64,000 nucleotides of DNA from Thysanoteuthis rhombus (lineage: Eukaryota; Mollusca; Cephalopoda; Oegopsida; Thysanoteuthidae), in the NCBI GenBank assembly GCA_963457665.1, contig OY735207.1:50835909-50899908 (forward strand), in the 5' to 3' direction. The translations under genes were made by a program, and so were the position numbers. Below, one piece after another: positions 1 through 10,979 of this stretch. The notes beneath the pieces were generated by a model. That model was not told the origin of the DNA, did not search any database, and was given only the letters and a program-made list of their open reading frames with translations. Positions within the stretch are counted from its first letter, which is position 1. Each line of letters starts with the position of its first letter.

Positions 1-28
1 TTTTTTTTTGCCAAGGAGATCTTATAAA

Positions 29-175
29 ATGATGGCATTAAGAAGAATGAGGTACAATGTGAATGATGTGCTGAAACTTATAGCTTTTGATCATGATACA
101 ATTGATGAAAGTGAGATATTTGATGATGAAACTAACAATGGTCATACTGACAATCATAGAATGTGTGCATACTAA
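29..175 (+). pseudogene. Short acidic reading frame, possible piggyBac-like N-terminal scrap
   Basis: A 48-residue frame opens with two adjacent Met codons and closes with TAA. It has a basic start (MMALRRMRYN), a hydrophobic stretch (DVLKLIAF) and then an acidic run (DTIDESEIFDDET). A 'short basic start, leucine-rich helix, acidic run' pattern is seen at the N-terminus of piggyBac-type transposases, but that likeness is weak and no catalytic domain follows downstream. The upstream sequence is a T-run at the window edge, so an upstream exon cannot be excluded. It could equally be a chance frame. The family is inferred, not shown. Confidence 0.15.
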
Positions 176-940
176 AGGCACTGCTTATGTACAGCTTGGT
201 ATGCTTACTATAGTTACCATTTTGAAAACGTCATGAATAGGTCATAAGAACAATCAATTGACTGAATGACTAAAGTTTTAAAAACCTAAATAGTTCTTCA
301 TACAATTATATTGAAATGCATCCATATTTACTTTTGTATTTTATTACTGATTCAATTTCCACCTGACTATGCAAGTTTGAATCTGCTGGTCATTGGTAGT
401 GATAAACACTATTGGTGTAACCTGTCTATATAATCTGCATTGGTGGCATAGTCCTGCCTTGAAATAAGTTATACATCATTCCATATAGACATTTTTGCTT
501 CAACTCTGTAGTGCTGTAGTGTTACAGCGTAGAGAAAAGTGATACATACCAACTTAATGCCTGGATATGGTGGCCATTTTGAATACATAAGGTGGCCACG
601 TGGCCATTGCATTTGTATAATTTTGCCATAGATGAAATCCATATCTTAGAACTTTCAAAATGATATGGTTTCCCAGGGTTTCTTAGAAAATGAGAACTTA
701 AATCCATCTATCATCTCCTTGTGGCCCTAGCTTCATGATCCTTAAGAAAAAAAAGGAAAAAAGCCAGGTCTGAATAAGTTAAAGAGCTTCCACCAATAAT
801 TTCATAGATTCTAAGAACGAGGAATAGCTAAAAAGCTGCCTGAATGTTATTCTTTATTGAAGCAGAAATAAAGAATTGTAAAATTTGCAAACAGAGAAAG
901 AGGAAAAGAATTAAATGAGAAAAAGTAAAGTTATTTACCT
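176..940. other. AT-rich stretch, no gene seen
   Basis: No reading frame of substance, RNA gene or recognisable repeat was found here. The sequence is ordinary AT-rich DNA with short A-runs near 750. Confidence 0.5.
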
Positions 941-944
941 ATGC

Positions 945-1115
945 CAACTAAGTTGGAAGAGAGAGATTTATTTATGTCTATCCATGAAATATCAGTGAAA
1001 TTTCTGAAGAATTTCAATGACATTTCCTGGGATTGTTGCCAATCAGGTAATGAAGAATTGATCAAACTTGGAGGCAGATGCAGGAACCTCTCCTTTCGAT
1101 TGAGAGGTCAAGATT
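945..1115 (+). repeat. Dispersed repeat E, copy 1
   Basis: The sequence starts with a 'gccaact-aagttggaagag' motif, followed by a stretch around 'tgaaatttctgaagaatttcaatgacattt' split by short gaps. The same order of motifs occurs at 6265-6415 on the same strand, where the two words are 'gccaaccgagatggaagag' and 'aaatttcaatggaattttc'. The family is not recognised with certainty. An open frame of 62 codons across it is probably incidental. Confidence 0.45.
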
Positions 1116-1394
1116 TTGATCACAATTGACAATACTGCAATGATTGCAGAAAAGTATGACTAATTTTGAAAAGGCATTTTGTTCCGAGGACCTAAAACGA
1201 ACCGTACGATAGAAAAATATGAAAGGACAAGCAGTCAGGCATTACGTCATTTTTCAAGCCTTATATATTAGCCACAGCAGATAACGAACTTCCACCCACA
1301 ACATTAAGGCAGGCAGACAGACAGATAAAAAAAGAAAAAAAAAAGTCAAATGGGCTATGAGAATGCCCAAATATTTTCTTGGTTCTAGAATAAG

Positions 1395-1396
<2 letters not shown>

Positions 1397-1429
<33 letters not shown>
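1397..1429. repeat. (TA)n microsatellite
   Basis: Uninterrupted AT alternation of about 33 bases. It lies 70 bases upstream of a CTGATGA/CGAAAC motif pair. Confidence 0.95.
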
Positions 1430-1434
<5 letters not shown>

Positions 1435-1500
1435 ACCCAAAACTAACCAAAACAAGCATGTGTTCTAGGAAGTGAATCCACATTCCATAACTAAGAACCC

Positions 1501-1532
1501 CTGATGAAAGACAGAGGGTACTCAGCCGAAAC
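1501..1532 (+). other. CTGATGA...CGAAAC motif pair (hammerhead-core-like words)
   Basis: CTGATGA at 1501 and CGAAAC at 1527 are the two conserved words of a hammerhead ribozyme core, in the right order and spacing. The bases between them do not form an obvious stem II, so a working ribozyme is unlikely. Related words occur near 16055 (cctgaagaaggccgaaa) and 28649 (ctgaagaagcc...gcgaa), which suggests a shared repeat terminus rather than chance. Confidence 0.3.
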
Positions 1533-1739
1533 ATTGTGAATAAATGAACATATAGATGAGTAAAATAGTCCGAACATATCGTACACAATGATAATCTTGA
1601 TTAGTCAGAACTAATGTTTCTCCCATCTTTATTTTAGTTGCTCTTCATCCCAGAGAGATGGGCTACGGCAGTAAGTAAACAACTAATTGGTAAACTGATA
1701 ATGATTCACAATTCTAAGATGAATTTATAAAAAGCTAGA

Positions 1740-1870
1740 ATCATTATTTTCAATTTTTATCTTTCAAACCGAAATCAGGCTGGCAGACAGACATACCTGC
1801 ATGCAAAAAGATCAAGGAATTCATTTGAGAATAGGAACAGGTGTGTATGTGTGCCAGGGGAGAAAAGGCA
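1740..1870 (+). repeat. Direct repeat G, copy 1
   Basis: This segment carries 'cagacagacatacct', 'aagatcaaggaatt' and 'aggaacaggtgt' in order. The same words in the same order are found at 2264-2455, roughly 550 bases downstream, so this is a diverged direct repeat. Confidence 0.6.
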
Positions 1871-2087
1871 CCATATTCGTTAATTCTTTTTTATATCCAC
1901 AGATTGTAATAGTATCCAGATTTATTTTTTGGTCGATGAAGCATTATAAATCATTCAAATTTTAACAAGTATTTCATTCATTTTGATTTCCATTGCAACG
2001 ACTCTGACCGTCACTCTATAGTAGTGAATAAAAAGTACAGAGGGTACGAACAGAGAACGATTATATACATGCTACGCTGGATTGGTG

Positions 2088-2090
<3 letters not shown>

Positions 2091-2118
<28 letters not shown>
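2091..2118. repeat. (ATT)n microsatellite
   Basis: About nine ATT triplets in a row. Confidence 0.9.
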
Positions 2119-2263
2119 TTCAACAAAGAATAAATAGATTTTATTCAATCAAAACAAAGTTGTACAACAACTAATTTCTATGATCAAAATTCCAAGTAAT
2201 CAAAGTGAAATCAAACTTTCACAAAAAAATAAATTTCACCTATTGGACAACTTCGCCGAAACA

Positions 2264-2455
2264 CACATTATTTTCAGTCTGAATCTTTCATAACAAGATC
2301 ATACAGGCAGACTTCCAGACAGAGATACTTACTTACAGACAGACAGACATACCTAACTACCTACCTCCATGCACACATACAAAGATCAAGGAATTTATTT
2401 AAGTCTAGGAACAGGTGTATGTACAAGAGGGGGAGGGAGAAAGGAGAAAACGAGG
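2264..2455 (+). repeat. Direct repeat G, copy 2
   Basis: Second copy of the repeat at 1740-1870, expanded here by extra CAGA and TACC simple-repeat units between the shared words. Confidence 0.6.
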
Positions 2456-3157
2456 CCAGGAAGCACCTAATGTAATTCCCCAACCCCGCACCCCAACTTC
2501 TCTTTTTTGGGGAAAACTATTTTTATCTCTTTCTGTTAGGGGCCCTATGGAAGAGTAGTCAGCTGTAACCAAGGCCTTTTCTATCTTCTATTTGTAAAGA
2601 GGTACCCCGACGAAGACTTGAGAAACAACATCAAGTTCTTTTTTTCTCTCCTTCCAGGCTTTATTTTCCAGTCATTTCAAGGACAAAAGGTTCAGCCCTC
2701 TGTGACAGGTTCTTCATTCACTATGATCCCAACCCTATCAACTGAGCTACGAACCTCTTAAAGATAATGGCTGATTAGTATTGTGCGAAATCAAAGCCCA
2801 ATTTATTTCTGCTCCAGTGGAGAAGATTCACAAGGAAGAGAGAAGGGCAAAATGGTTCAAATGTGGTGTTCTCTATCTGTTTTGAGGTTCTATATAAAAA
2901 TGGGATTATTTTTTGTCCTCGGTCGGGTTTTGAGGTATCATCTTTTGCCATAAATTAATTACACCAGAATAAAGACGAGAATTGGATGAAAAAAAAAAAA
3001 ACAACAACATCCTTTTAGTTTAGGGGGGAGGGGACGACGACAATTTTTTTCCAATGACAATTTTCTCCTGGGAGTGTAATGGAGGGAGAAATAAAATATA
3101 CATTTTATTAGATAATTAAATTTGACTGAGGGAATATTCATATTTTTTTCTGGTATT
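2456..3157. other. Unassigned AT-rich DNA
   Basis: No gene, RNA or classified repeat was recognised. It includes short A-runs near 2988. Confidence 0.4.
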
Positions 3158-3262
3158 TCAGACTTTTTTTTTCAGTGATCTCTTCCCAACAAAAAGCGAG
3201 AAAAGTAACTTATTCAAACTTGTGCTGCAAAAAAAGATGTTGGTCACGAGACGGTTTCCAAA
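3158..3262 (-). repeat. Family A repeat, copy 1 (truncated)
   Basis: Read on the minus strand it gives 'gaaaccgtctcgtgaccaac', then 'gcagca', then 'gaataagttacttttctcgc' and 'tttttgttgggaagagatca'. These are the 5' landmarks of the ~400-base family A, with an internal deletion after the 'ggcagcatg' word. The 3' half is absent. Confidence 0.6.
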
Positions 3263-3264
3263 GA

Positions 3265-3850
3265 ATGTCCATCCAGACCGTTTACCTTTTAGATTCGAAA
3301 GATTTACTGGGAGACACATTTGAGCAGGTACGATGGGTCTGATAGCTCCACGAATCGCTACAACCTATCCAACTACCCTACATATTTTCTCGTTCATACC
3401 CAATCAGTTTTATTGATGTGTAATGCAGGCATTCGGCAGAAGGTTGAAAGCAGTAGGGAAGGAGGGGGGTCAATACTAGTCTCCATTTTTGTATCTTACT
3501 TAACTAGTCTCATTCACAACCCTTTCACATATTGTTCCTTTCACCAAAAGAAATCGCCCTATCTTTTCAGATTTCGATCAAATTTTCCACAATAAAACAT
3601 GCGACCTACTCTAAAACCCCACAGTATATGCACAACTGCATGAGGTATATACATAGATGGAAGAAAAGAAAAAAAAAAGAAAAAGATAGAGATGATGGGG
3701 AAGGGATAAAAGCGTCCAAATTGAAAAAAAAAAAAAAAAAAAAATGAATAATACAACAGGTCAAATACTTTCATAATTAGATGCACAAGCATCTCTGGCA
3801 TAGATGCCTTCTCTGACTGACGTACGAAAATGTAAGTTATGTCCCTTGTT
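3265..3850. other. Unassigned DNA with A-rich tracts
   Basis: Contains A/G-rich simple sequence at 3660-3745, including a run of about 19 A. No gene was recognised. Confidence 0.4.
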
Positions 3851-3937
3851 CAGTGTTGCCAATTTAGATGTTTCCCTCTAAATCTAATTGTTTGGTTGCT
3901 TCCAGATGACAAAAATTGCTCCTCAGATGATTTTTAA
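3851..3937 (+). repeat. TIR-like sequence, left member of a 3.85/6.53 kb pair
   Basis: Begins 'cagtgttgccaatttagatg' and continues with 'ctctaaatct', 'ggttg', 'attgc' and 'agat' in order. The reverse complement of 6433-6526 gives the same words in the same order, so the two form an inverted pair roughly 2.7 kb apart. No target duplication is visible at the edges. Confidence 0.45.
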
Positions 3938-4619
3938 TAGAATAATATTCGAAGACTAAAGCTATATTTGGTTATTTAGCATTTTCAAGGTATATGTCCG
4001 GAGAATCTAGATGTTTTTAGTAGGGGGTTTATATTCTGAGTGTGCGAGGTATGTGGTGTTCACCTATCAAGGAATTCATCACAAACAATAATTTGATATT
4101 ACAAAGTCTATCAATAATATAACTATGGATCATAATGGAAAACCAATTTTTCTGTCATCTGTATCATAGCAGTTCTGCGGAGATCGCAGTGCCCACTCCT
4201 AAGCTTGTTGTACCAGGATATAGCACTGGGCGGATGTTGGAGTGCACTATTTCAGGAGCCCACCTTGTATGTTCCCATTTGTGCTGAGAGGTTGTAGCGA
4301 TATGAATGAATACGTAGAAATTCCATTAACTGAAACCAATTTCCTTTATAAGGATTATGTTCTTGTGAAAATCATGGTATAATCTGGTCATATTTTTCAT
4401 GTTTTCAAACTCAGAAAAAGAGATTAAGTCAAGTTGAAGATGCGATTTAAAAAACAAAATAAGAATTTATGCACCACAGCACACTTTCGATGAGGTGACA
4501 CTTGTCAATAAAAATGCTCAAAATTTGTATGCTAATTTTAATGCAATAATCTTGAGTCATTTGTAAGAATAATGATTAGAGAAAATTCTGATATGAAAAT
4601 TATTTGTGTCTGATATATA

Positions 4620-4730
4620 GAACCAGAGAATTTAGTCTTTGAAAAAAAAAAAAAAAAAAATTGCACCCAGATTTTAAATAATGAAATCTGTTTTAATTTT
4701 TTTTTTCATTAAAATGTATTGTAGACTTTG
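4620..4730. repeat. Homopolymer A and T tracts
   Basis: An A-run of about 18 at 4643 and a T-run at 4696. Nothing else is seen in the 4020-4980 stretch. Confidence 0.6.
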
Positions 4731-4981
4731 GTGTTGAGAACAAAAAAACATATAATATGCAATTGAATTATGTAAGTAAAATTATCTAGATGAACAGATG
4801 AAATAACACAACCAATGTCTCTGCCACCACATAACACCCTAAGTACTAGTGGAAGATTTCTTTTATTATCTTTCATTTTGAAATTTATGGAATATTAGAG
4901 ATTCAGTTCATTTATCTATGCATGACAATTGATATCAGTTATAATATTTAGTCTCTACCAAGTATTGATAGCTCAAAATTT

Positions 4982-5169
4982 TAGAGGCATAACTAGAGAT
5001 TTGGGGGCCCAAGGAGGGTTGACTTGTTGGAAGGCCTCCTCAAACACTTAGTGAGATTTGTCAATAGAAATGCAGTAGATGAACTACTATTTATAAAGAT
5101 TTTGTCCTCCAAATTCATTAGGAGCCTGGGAAGCATTTTCAAATAACATTCCCTTCAACTACACCGCAG
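4982..5169 (+). mobile_element. hAT-like MITE, 'ggcgtaactag' group, copy 1
   Basis: Starts 'tagaggcataactagagatt', a decayed form of the CAGGGGCGTAACTAG terminus. The interior 'gtcaatagaaatgcagtag' followed by 'atgaactactatttataaag' recurs at 30240, 42837 and, on the minus strand, 50600. The right end 'caactacaccgcag' is a degraded inverted copy of the start. There is no coding capacity. The hAT assignment rests on terminus type and on the 8-bp duplication at 59167/59413 in a member with related ends. Confidence 0.55.
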
Positions 5170-5424
5170 GAGTAGTAGGTTCGGCACAATAGCACCTCCG
5201 GGCACAATAACCACCATACACCAAGTGTTTTAAAACGTTTTTTTGACTCAATTTGAGATTAAAACTTTATTAAAGTTGGCAATACTGCCATTGCTGGATC
5301 TTCATACAAGAAAAGTAAAGGCGCATCTATGGTCTGACATTTAGTTAAAATTGCTCATTTCAATAAAAGTGTTGAGCTTAAATTTAGATCTAAGCACAGC
5401 TGTAGAAAGAGAGACGATGATTTC

Positions 5425-5830
5425 AAGAGACTACAATTAAAGAAACCCGACTGTGAGTATGTATTGCGATTACTTGACAACTGACCATTGTATGAATCCG
5501 ACATTCGCCAGATATATTATTAGTCAGCACACAAGGCAGTGTAGTGTCGAGTTAGAGGTTGTTCGGGTCAGCAGTTTTTGAGAAACCTAATAAAAATAGA
5601 TAAAAATTGAGGGATCATCCTTCAGTTTCAATCAATTATCTCCCTTGACTCCCACTATTTGTGTAGCATCCAAATTGGCAACACTGGAGTGAAGTAACCG
5701 ACATATTTCAAAGCCCTAGTTTCATATATTAGATGGGAAATTATTTTACAAGACAATTATGGCAAGCTGCTCCACACACCATAAAGTTGGGTCCCTTCAA
5801 AACATGCACTGCCCGAGAGGAAAAAGAAAA
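5425..5830 (+). pseudogene. Family B protein-like repeat, copy 1 (degraded)
   Basis: A dispersed repeat of about 400 bases shared with 22815-22935, 29755-30095 and the reverse strand of 54409-54905. One reading frame is conserved among copies around the words 'QGSVVSS' and 'LFGSAVFEKPNK', and again near 'EIILQDNY'. Agreement between copies in one frame suggests descent from a coding sequence. This copy is decayed. The protein family was not recognised, and whether the source was a gene or a mobile element is unknown. Confidence 0.45.
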
Positions 5831-6264
5831 GAAAAAAAAAAGTGAAAACTTTGATTAAATGAAATGGGATTTCACAATACTAATATTAATAGTAAAAAGA
5901 ATCTTTCGACCAAGTGTAAAACAAGATGGTATGTATATAAATAAGCAAGCAGGAACTTACTGACAATGTCCCAGTCTAATAATAGCAAAATTACAAGATG
6001 ATAAATCATTTGCTAGAAGAGGATGATGATGAGCAGTTTCTACTATCTTTCATTTATTCTTAGCGCTTAATCTCCACCCCCATTTACTACATGTTATCTG
6101 GAGATGATACCCTTGAGAGGCTTTCAGACTTGGCTGTCTTCAAGAGAGAGGGAGAGAAAAGGCTAACAACTTGAATCAAGTACTCAAGTCTAAAGTAAAA
6201 AAGAAAAACAACAGACAAACAAAACACATGAGAGTAAAAATTAGGAAGGACTGTAAAAAGAAAG

Positions 6265-6415
6265 CCAAATTCACCTCTGCCAACCGAGATGGAAGAGGTA
6301 GATGTATTCACTAATTTTTGTTTGTTTGTTCACACATTATCTCCAGAAGTTCCCAGTAAATTTCAATGGAATTTTCAGGGAGGTTGAGCCATACGCTAAG
6401 CAAGAATTATTTCTA
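6265..6415 (+). repeat. Dispersed repeat E, copy 2
   Basis: Contains 'gccaaccgagatggaagag', a TTTG microsatellite and 'aaatttcaatggaattttc', in the same order as the copy at 945-1115. Confidence 0.5.
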
Positions 6416-6432
6416 CTCATTTTATTTAAAAA

Positions 6433-6526
6433 AAAAAAAAAAATATCTAAATGGCAATTTCTGAAAACTAAACACAACCAAAATTATCCAGATTTAGATG
6501 GAAAAACATCTAAATTGGCAATATAG
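6433..6526 (-). repeat. TIR-like sequence, right member of a 3.85/6.53 kb pair
   Basis: The reverse complement begins 'ctatattgccaatttagatg' and carries on with 'ccatctaaatct', 'ggttg' and 'attgccatttagat', matching the left member at 3851. Between the two lie a hAT-like MITE, a family B copy and repeat E, but no transposase. Confidence 0.45.
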
Positions 6527-7164
6527 CTCCGTTCTGCATGTCAAAATCTGGTCTGGCCTTTGAGATTTGGATTCTGAAGACTCTGGTGGTAGACAACACC
6601 TGTTCTTCAGGTTACCCAGCGGTCAATTTGTTTTATTGAGCTTGAAACTAGATGATCGAGGTCATTACAATTCCATGGGAACCATATCACGTGTCCATTC
6701 TTTACAGACACGCATCAAAATATGGTGGGCGAGGTATCAAAAAAAGTAATACTAATTTCTTTTGTAAAAGGTAGGTTTTTGTAGTGCACATTTACCGGGT
6801 GTTTCTTTCATAAAGGATACAATTCAAAGGATAGGAGGGTAGAATTTACGTGCACATAACTTATATGTTACAATATTGCAATACTCAGAGACACCAGTAC
6901 TTAGCAGTTAAAGGGATTGCATCATGATCTACCCTCATTCGAGCATCCACTTCTTTATGTTGTTTTCCAATGTAATAAACGGGTATGAATCTGCATTTAG
7001 GTTAGAGGAAACATCAATTGCAAAATTAAATTAATAAGCATCATTTTGTAGTTTGTGTCTTTAAAAACAGTTTTTATATTTAAAATAGTTTAGATACATG
7101 TCCAGGAAACAGTTGCATCTTTAGGGAAGGCTGAAGGATATTATACAAATAATTAAACAACAAA

Positions 7165-7310
7165 AATGAAGATGGGCCAGACATTTACAAAGGACAACAG
7201 ATGGAGGAAAAGATTAACCAGTTGGTGCCAATGGGACAGCAGATATAATAGTAAAAGACTAGATACAAGATAGAGGGATGAGATAGAAAAGTTCACCAGT
7301 AAGACACGGT
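7165..7310 (+). mobile_element. LINE ORF2 C-terminal fragment
   Basis: The plus-strand frame reads DNRWRKRLTSWCQWDSRYN, then KRLDTR, a stop, and RDEIEKF. The pattern 'DNRW-(T/R)KRLTSW-P...-KR-DTRW-D-I' is the hallmark of the tail of many non-LTR retrotransposon ORF2 proteins, a region after the reverse transcriptase domain. Only this tail survives, with one in-frame stop. It is a 5'-truncated or decayed insertion. It differs in sequence from the minus-strand LINE copies at 44-60 kb, so it is probably another subfamily. Confidence 0.6.
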
Positions 7311-7559
7311 AGAGTTTAGTGCAATCACAGTCAGCATGGAAGGAGATTGGATAGGTCTTTGTCTAGCTGTGGACTTATAATGGCCGTTCATAATTAAAGC
7401 AGTTATTCCTAATATGGGTGCAACCTTGGGGGTGCTGGAAGATAAGGGGTAATGAGGTGGAGGGACTGACCACAAATAGTTGAATGTGGAAATTTAAGGA
7501 TACTGCTTACAAATGAAAAACATGCTCTAAATGGGGTTGGTAGTCTGAAAAAGTTTGGG

Positions 7560-7581
7560 GCACACACACACACACACACAC
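7560..7581. repeat. (CA)n microsatellite
   Basis: About 11 CA units. Confidence 0.9.
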
Positions 7582-7588
7582 TATAATA

Positions 7589-7650
7589 AAATCATCATCA
7601 GCCGTTATAAGTTCATTGCTGGACAAAGATCTATTCTCTAATCACCAAGG
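7589..7650 (-). mobile_element. LINE 3' terminus fragment
   Basis: Begins on the plus strand with 'atcatcatcagccgtta', followed by a 'tggacaaagatct' word. This is the same '(ATC)n - cag - cc/tttta - tggacat' arrangement that starts the LINE copies at 44357, 57597 and 60511, so it is the extreme 3' end of a minus-strand LINE. Confidence 0.45.
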
Positions 7651-8935
7651 TCAGTGTAAGTGAAAATGTTCAGTAGACTTGAAGTAGGTAAAACTTGCTG
7701 ATTTAGATTTTATTATTTCTGATTTACTTCCCAGAATGAGTGAGAATGTGGTTTTATGGTATATTAGCTCCTTTGTAGTAGAAATACAAAACCAAGTTTC
7801 TTTTTCTTTAAATTTTCTTAGAGTCAAAGATTTTTTTTCAAGTTATTGAATTTAACCGCCACATAATAGAAAAATGTGGAAAGACACTGTCAAGAACGGA
7901 CTGATGTGAATTCATTCCTCCATCTGTTATAGTTTTAAAACATAGGGACTGAGACTGATTTCTTTAAATCAATTTACAGTGTAGTTGAATGTTGTCTCAA
8001 CTTTCCAGCTGAAAGAGAGGTCATCTGTGTGTGTTCTGTGGGTTTCAAGATGCATGGATATGAAGCTTTTTGAGCTTAGATTTCTGGTTAGATGTATCTG
8101 TCTCTAAATGAGAACAACATCTCTATCTCTCTGGTCTGATCAACCTATAAAACAGTTCCTTTATCTCTCTATTGTTAGTATTGATTAATATCACTCTGGC
8201 CGCAAGTCTCCGGCGTTATCTTGAAACATCCCGATAGCAGACAGGGAAAAAAAAAGTCCTATGCCTTATCGTGTAACATACTATTAAAAAGATTTTTTTT
8301 TCTTTCTTCAGGTATATCAATACTTCTATGGGTCATGTATAACCTAGTATCATTTTGGTTTATGTTAACCCAATTAAGGAGCATTATTTCTGAATTTTTA
8401 AAAGTGTATTCAAATTTCTTACATATTTTGAGGAACCAAAATCATGATGGAAAGCATTTTATCCCATTGGACATATTTGTCGCAGTAGACATTTAAGCTA
8501 AGGAAAATCTTTTTTAATTTGCTGACATTTTTTTTGGCACATACATCCAAGTAGACTTTTAAAAGAGACATACATACATATCCCAGCAGTCATAGAAACG
8601 TCGGGATATATAAGTCCCAGGAATCTTAGAAGGGTTTAAGTTGAAGGTAACAATAGCTATGGCTCACAAACCTGTTGACAAAACAGCTATTCATTGCCTG
8701 CATACCCAGGAGAGAAATCTTCACCTACGATACCAATTGTCTACAATCAACCTACTTCATTTATGATGCACAATTATAAAAGCTTAATTGGCAACAACAA
8801 GGAAACATCCAAAGCAAGCTTGTTCAGCCTGTCAGTCACAAACAATCAGTGGCATCCATCAGGTTCGTGGGACTATGGATCCGTACCTAGGAAATCTTGC
8901 TTTCAATCTATCCAGGAAGAAGGCTAGGGCGAGGT
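7651..8935. other. Unassigned DNA
   Basis: No gene was recognised. Two overlapping frames at 8694-9045 show no family features; the second runs into the SINE that follows and the two frames do not support each other. Confidence 0.35.
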
Positions 8936-8999
8936 CATATGGAAAACAGGCAGTGTCCCATGCAGCAAATGTCCTCTCCCCACTGATGTTGTACATGGG

Positions 9000-9190
9000 A
9001 AGGGCAAGGAAAACAGTTTGTTCTCCTAGACTGGTTGCCTCCTGAGGCTAGAGAGCCTAGCCTTCTCTTCTATTTTACCCATAGCAGGAAGGGAAAAGAG
9101 TTGATTTCATGCCTTTCCCAAAGGTATGAGAGGGCTGGAGTTAGAACCTGGCTGGCAGTTTGAGCCACAAACAGCATAGTGCCTACAATG
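9000..9190 (-). mobile_element. tRNA-derived SINE S, copy (minus strand)
   Basis: The reverse complement contains 'tttgggaaaggcatgaaatc', 'agctatggg-aaaat-agaag'-type words and 'aaccagtctaggag', the landmarks of family S seen best at 21510-21809. A and B boxes are not clear in this copy. Confidence 0.5.
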
Positions 9191-9780
9191 AGCATCTGAT
9201 GACCCACTTTCAGATGTAACATAAAAATGGTCCAGCTCATAAGAAAACAATGGCAAATCTATGACCTAGAGACAGCAGTAAAACCCTCACCCCGCCCCAA
9301 AAAAAACTTCTGAGCCAAGTTATCAACAATATAACTCATTGTTTTCAGTTTTACTCTATTTACTTTGAAAGAGTTTCAAAACCTAGACACATTTACTTTC
9401 ATCTTTACAAATAGCTTCCTCCAGTATTTTGCTCTCGAGTGTATTCTATCCCAGTAAGCAAATCAGCCTAGCAGCAAATTTATCTAGTGGCCACCAAATC
9501 TGCGGGTCTGAGACAGGGAGTGGAGAAGTCATCCCATTAGGAGGGTTCTGGTACAGTGTGTATCTGTAATCCAGTGAGGGGTCATTGGGGCACAACAGAT
9601 GATTTCATCATTGGTGTTTCACGGGTTGGATAGCCTGCTAAAGCCCATCCCTCATCTGCATTGATGGGTAACCAGCAGTCCACAGGCCAGTGAGCAAATA
9701 TAGAGATACTATGCTTACAATTAATGCTTTAATGATTCTTTGTCTTTGCTTTGCCTTGATCAAAATAAATAAACTAAATA

Positions 9781-10005
9781 CAGTGGTATTCCTAGGGTTG
9801 GTGTTACCCAGGGCAGTAACTCTGGGTGTCATCCATGTCAATTCAAATCTTTTTTCACGCATATTAAACTGACCAAAAGGGGAAAAAAAAGGAGTCAAAA
9901 CATGCTGAAAAACACTGTTGGCCATCTTTAATACTTGGAAATAGCTAAAAATTGTTGAATTTTTACGCTACCGAAACTTGATGGCGTCACCCCTAAATGA
10001 ATGGA
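9781..10005 (+). mobile_element. hAT-like remnant, 'cagtggtattcctaggg' terminus
   Basis: The start 'cagtggtattcctagggttg' and the next words 'ggtgttaccc' and 'gcagtaactctgggtgtca' resemble a common hAT terminus of the form CAGTGGCGTNNCTAGGG with a GTGTCACCC motif. A related 'ggcgtcacccctaa' word lies at 9983. The right end is not defined. Confidence 0.4.
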
Positions 10006-10079
10006 TGATTCCCATTTTAAAGTTTTTATAGCATTTACCTTACCCATCGTCCACTCATTTATATATGACTAAGGCGAAA

Positions 10080-10240
10080 CAATTGCTGTCATCTGCTCTA
10101 TAGACTGGTTTGAAATCAGTGTTGTCCGAGTCCGAGTCCAAGACTGATTGCCAACCATAGTAAGAGAGCTGAGTTTATCCTTTTTACTCATAGCCAGGGA
10201 GGGGGGATTTGTGCCCAAGGGTATTAGTTTGAAGGCATAC
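10080..10240 (-). mobile_element. SINE S, copy (minus strand)
   Basis: The reverse complement carries 'actaatacccttgggcacaa', 'ggttggcaatcagtcttgga' and 'aacactgatttcaaacc', matching the order in the copy at 21510-21809. Confidence 0.5.
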
Positions 10241-10317
10241 AGGATTATTTTCTCCTGACTTGCCAAATTTGCCTTTTTGGGGCCAAAACTCGAGTTTTGA
10301 GTTATAGTTAAGTTTAA

Positions 10318-10340
10318 AAAAAAAAAAAAAAAAAAAAAAA
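10318..10340. repeat. A-run
   Basis: A homopolymer A run of about 24 bases. Confidence 0.9.
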
Positions 10341-10474
10341 GGGAAGATTTATCTAATGCAAACAAATAAATAAAATCTGTCAAATTTTTGCGTTAGAGGT
10401 TTAAAGAATTATTTGACTATAAGAAAAGATTTTAAAACACAAGTCAAAAAAATCTTCAAAAAAAAAGCCAAATT

Positions 10475-10622
10475 TGGCTAGCGACAAGTAAAACAGTGCT
10501 GGGTGAAGTGAGTGATGCCACATTGGGTGCTTGTTGACTAAACCTTTTTCACATGTCGCAAAACAGTGATATGTGAAGCCCAAGTATGAATTGCTGAAGT
10601 TATAGCCAGTGTAAGGGCACTA
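10475..10622 (+). mobile_element. SINE S, 3' part
   Basis: Contains 'gtgaagtgagtgatgcca', 'gatatgtgaagcccaagta' and 'agccagtgtaagggcac'. The same chain of words occurs in the SINE copies at 37125-37395 and 56975-57250. Confidence 0.5.
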
Positions 10623-10899
10623 TTTGCCAACTTGGGAACACAGAATTATCAGATAACTTTGCCTCCACGTCTTTCGTGTTCAGTCATGTAATTCGAACTA
10701 ATTTCTCACTAACTTTTACTTATCGTGAGACGAAGTAAAGATAGTAACTTCTTGGAACTGATTTATCTTGGGATATATCTGTAGTTGCTCAGTGCAATGC
10801 GAGTGGAGTTTATAAACAAAAGACGAAAGAAAACAAAACACTACCAACACACTTTTAATAATAACCAGGTATAAGTCTATAACAAATTTTACTCCAACA

Positions 10900-10975
10900 C
10901 AGGGATTCCCAACTTTTTTGTCCCTTTGTGTCTCTTGGGCATTCTGACAGGTTCCCAAGTAACCCTTAAAAAGAT
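10900..10975 (+). mobile_element. hAT-like terminus, solo
   Basis: 'cagggattcccaactttttt' resembles a frequent hAT-type MITE end (CAGGGGTTCCCAACCTTTTT). No matching right end was found nearby. Confidence 0.3.
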
Positions 10976-10979
10976 TTCC

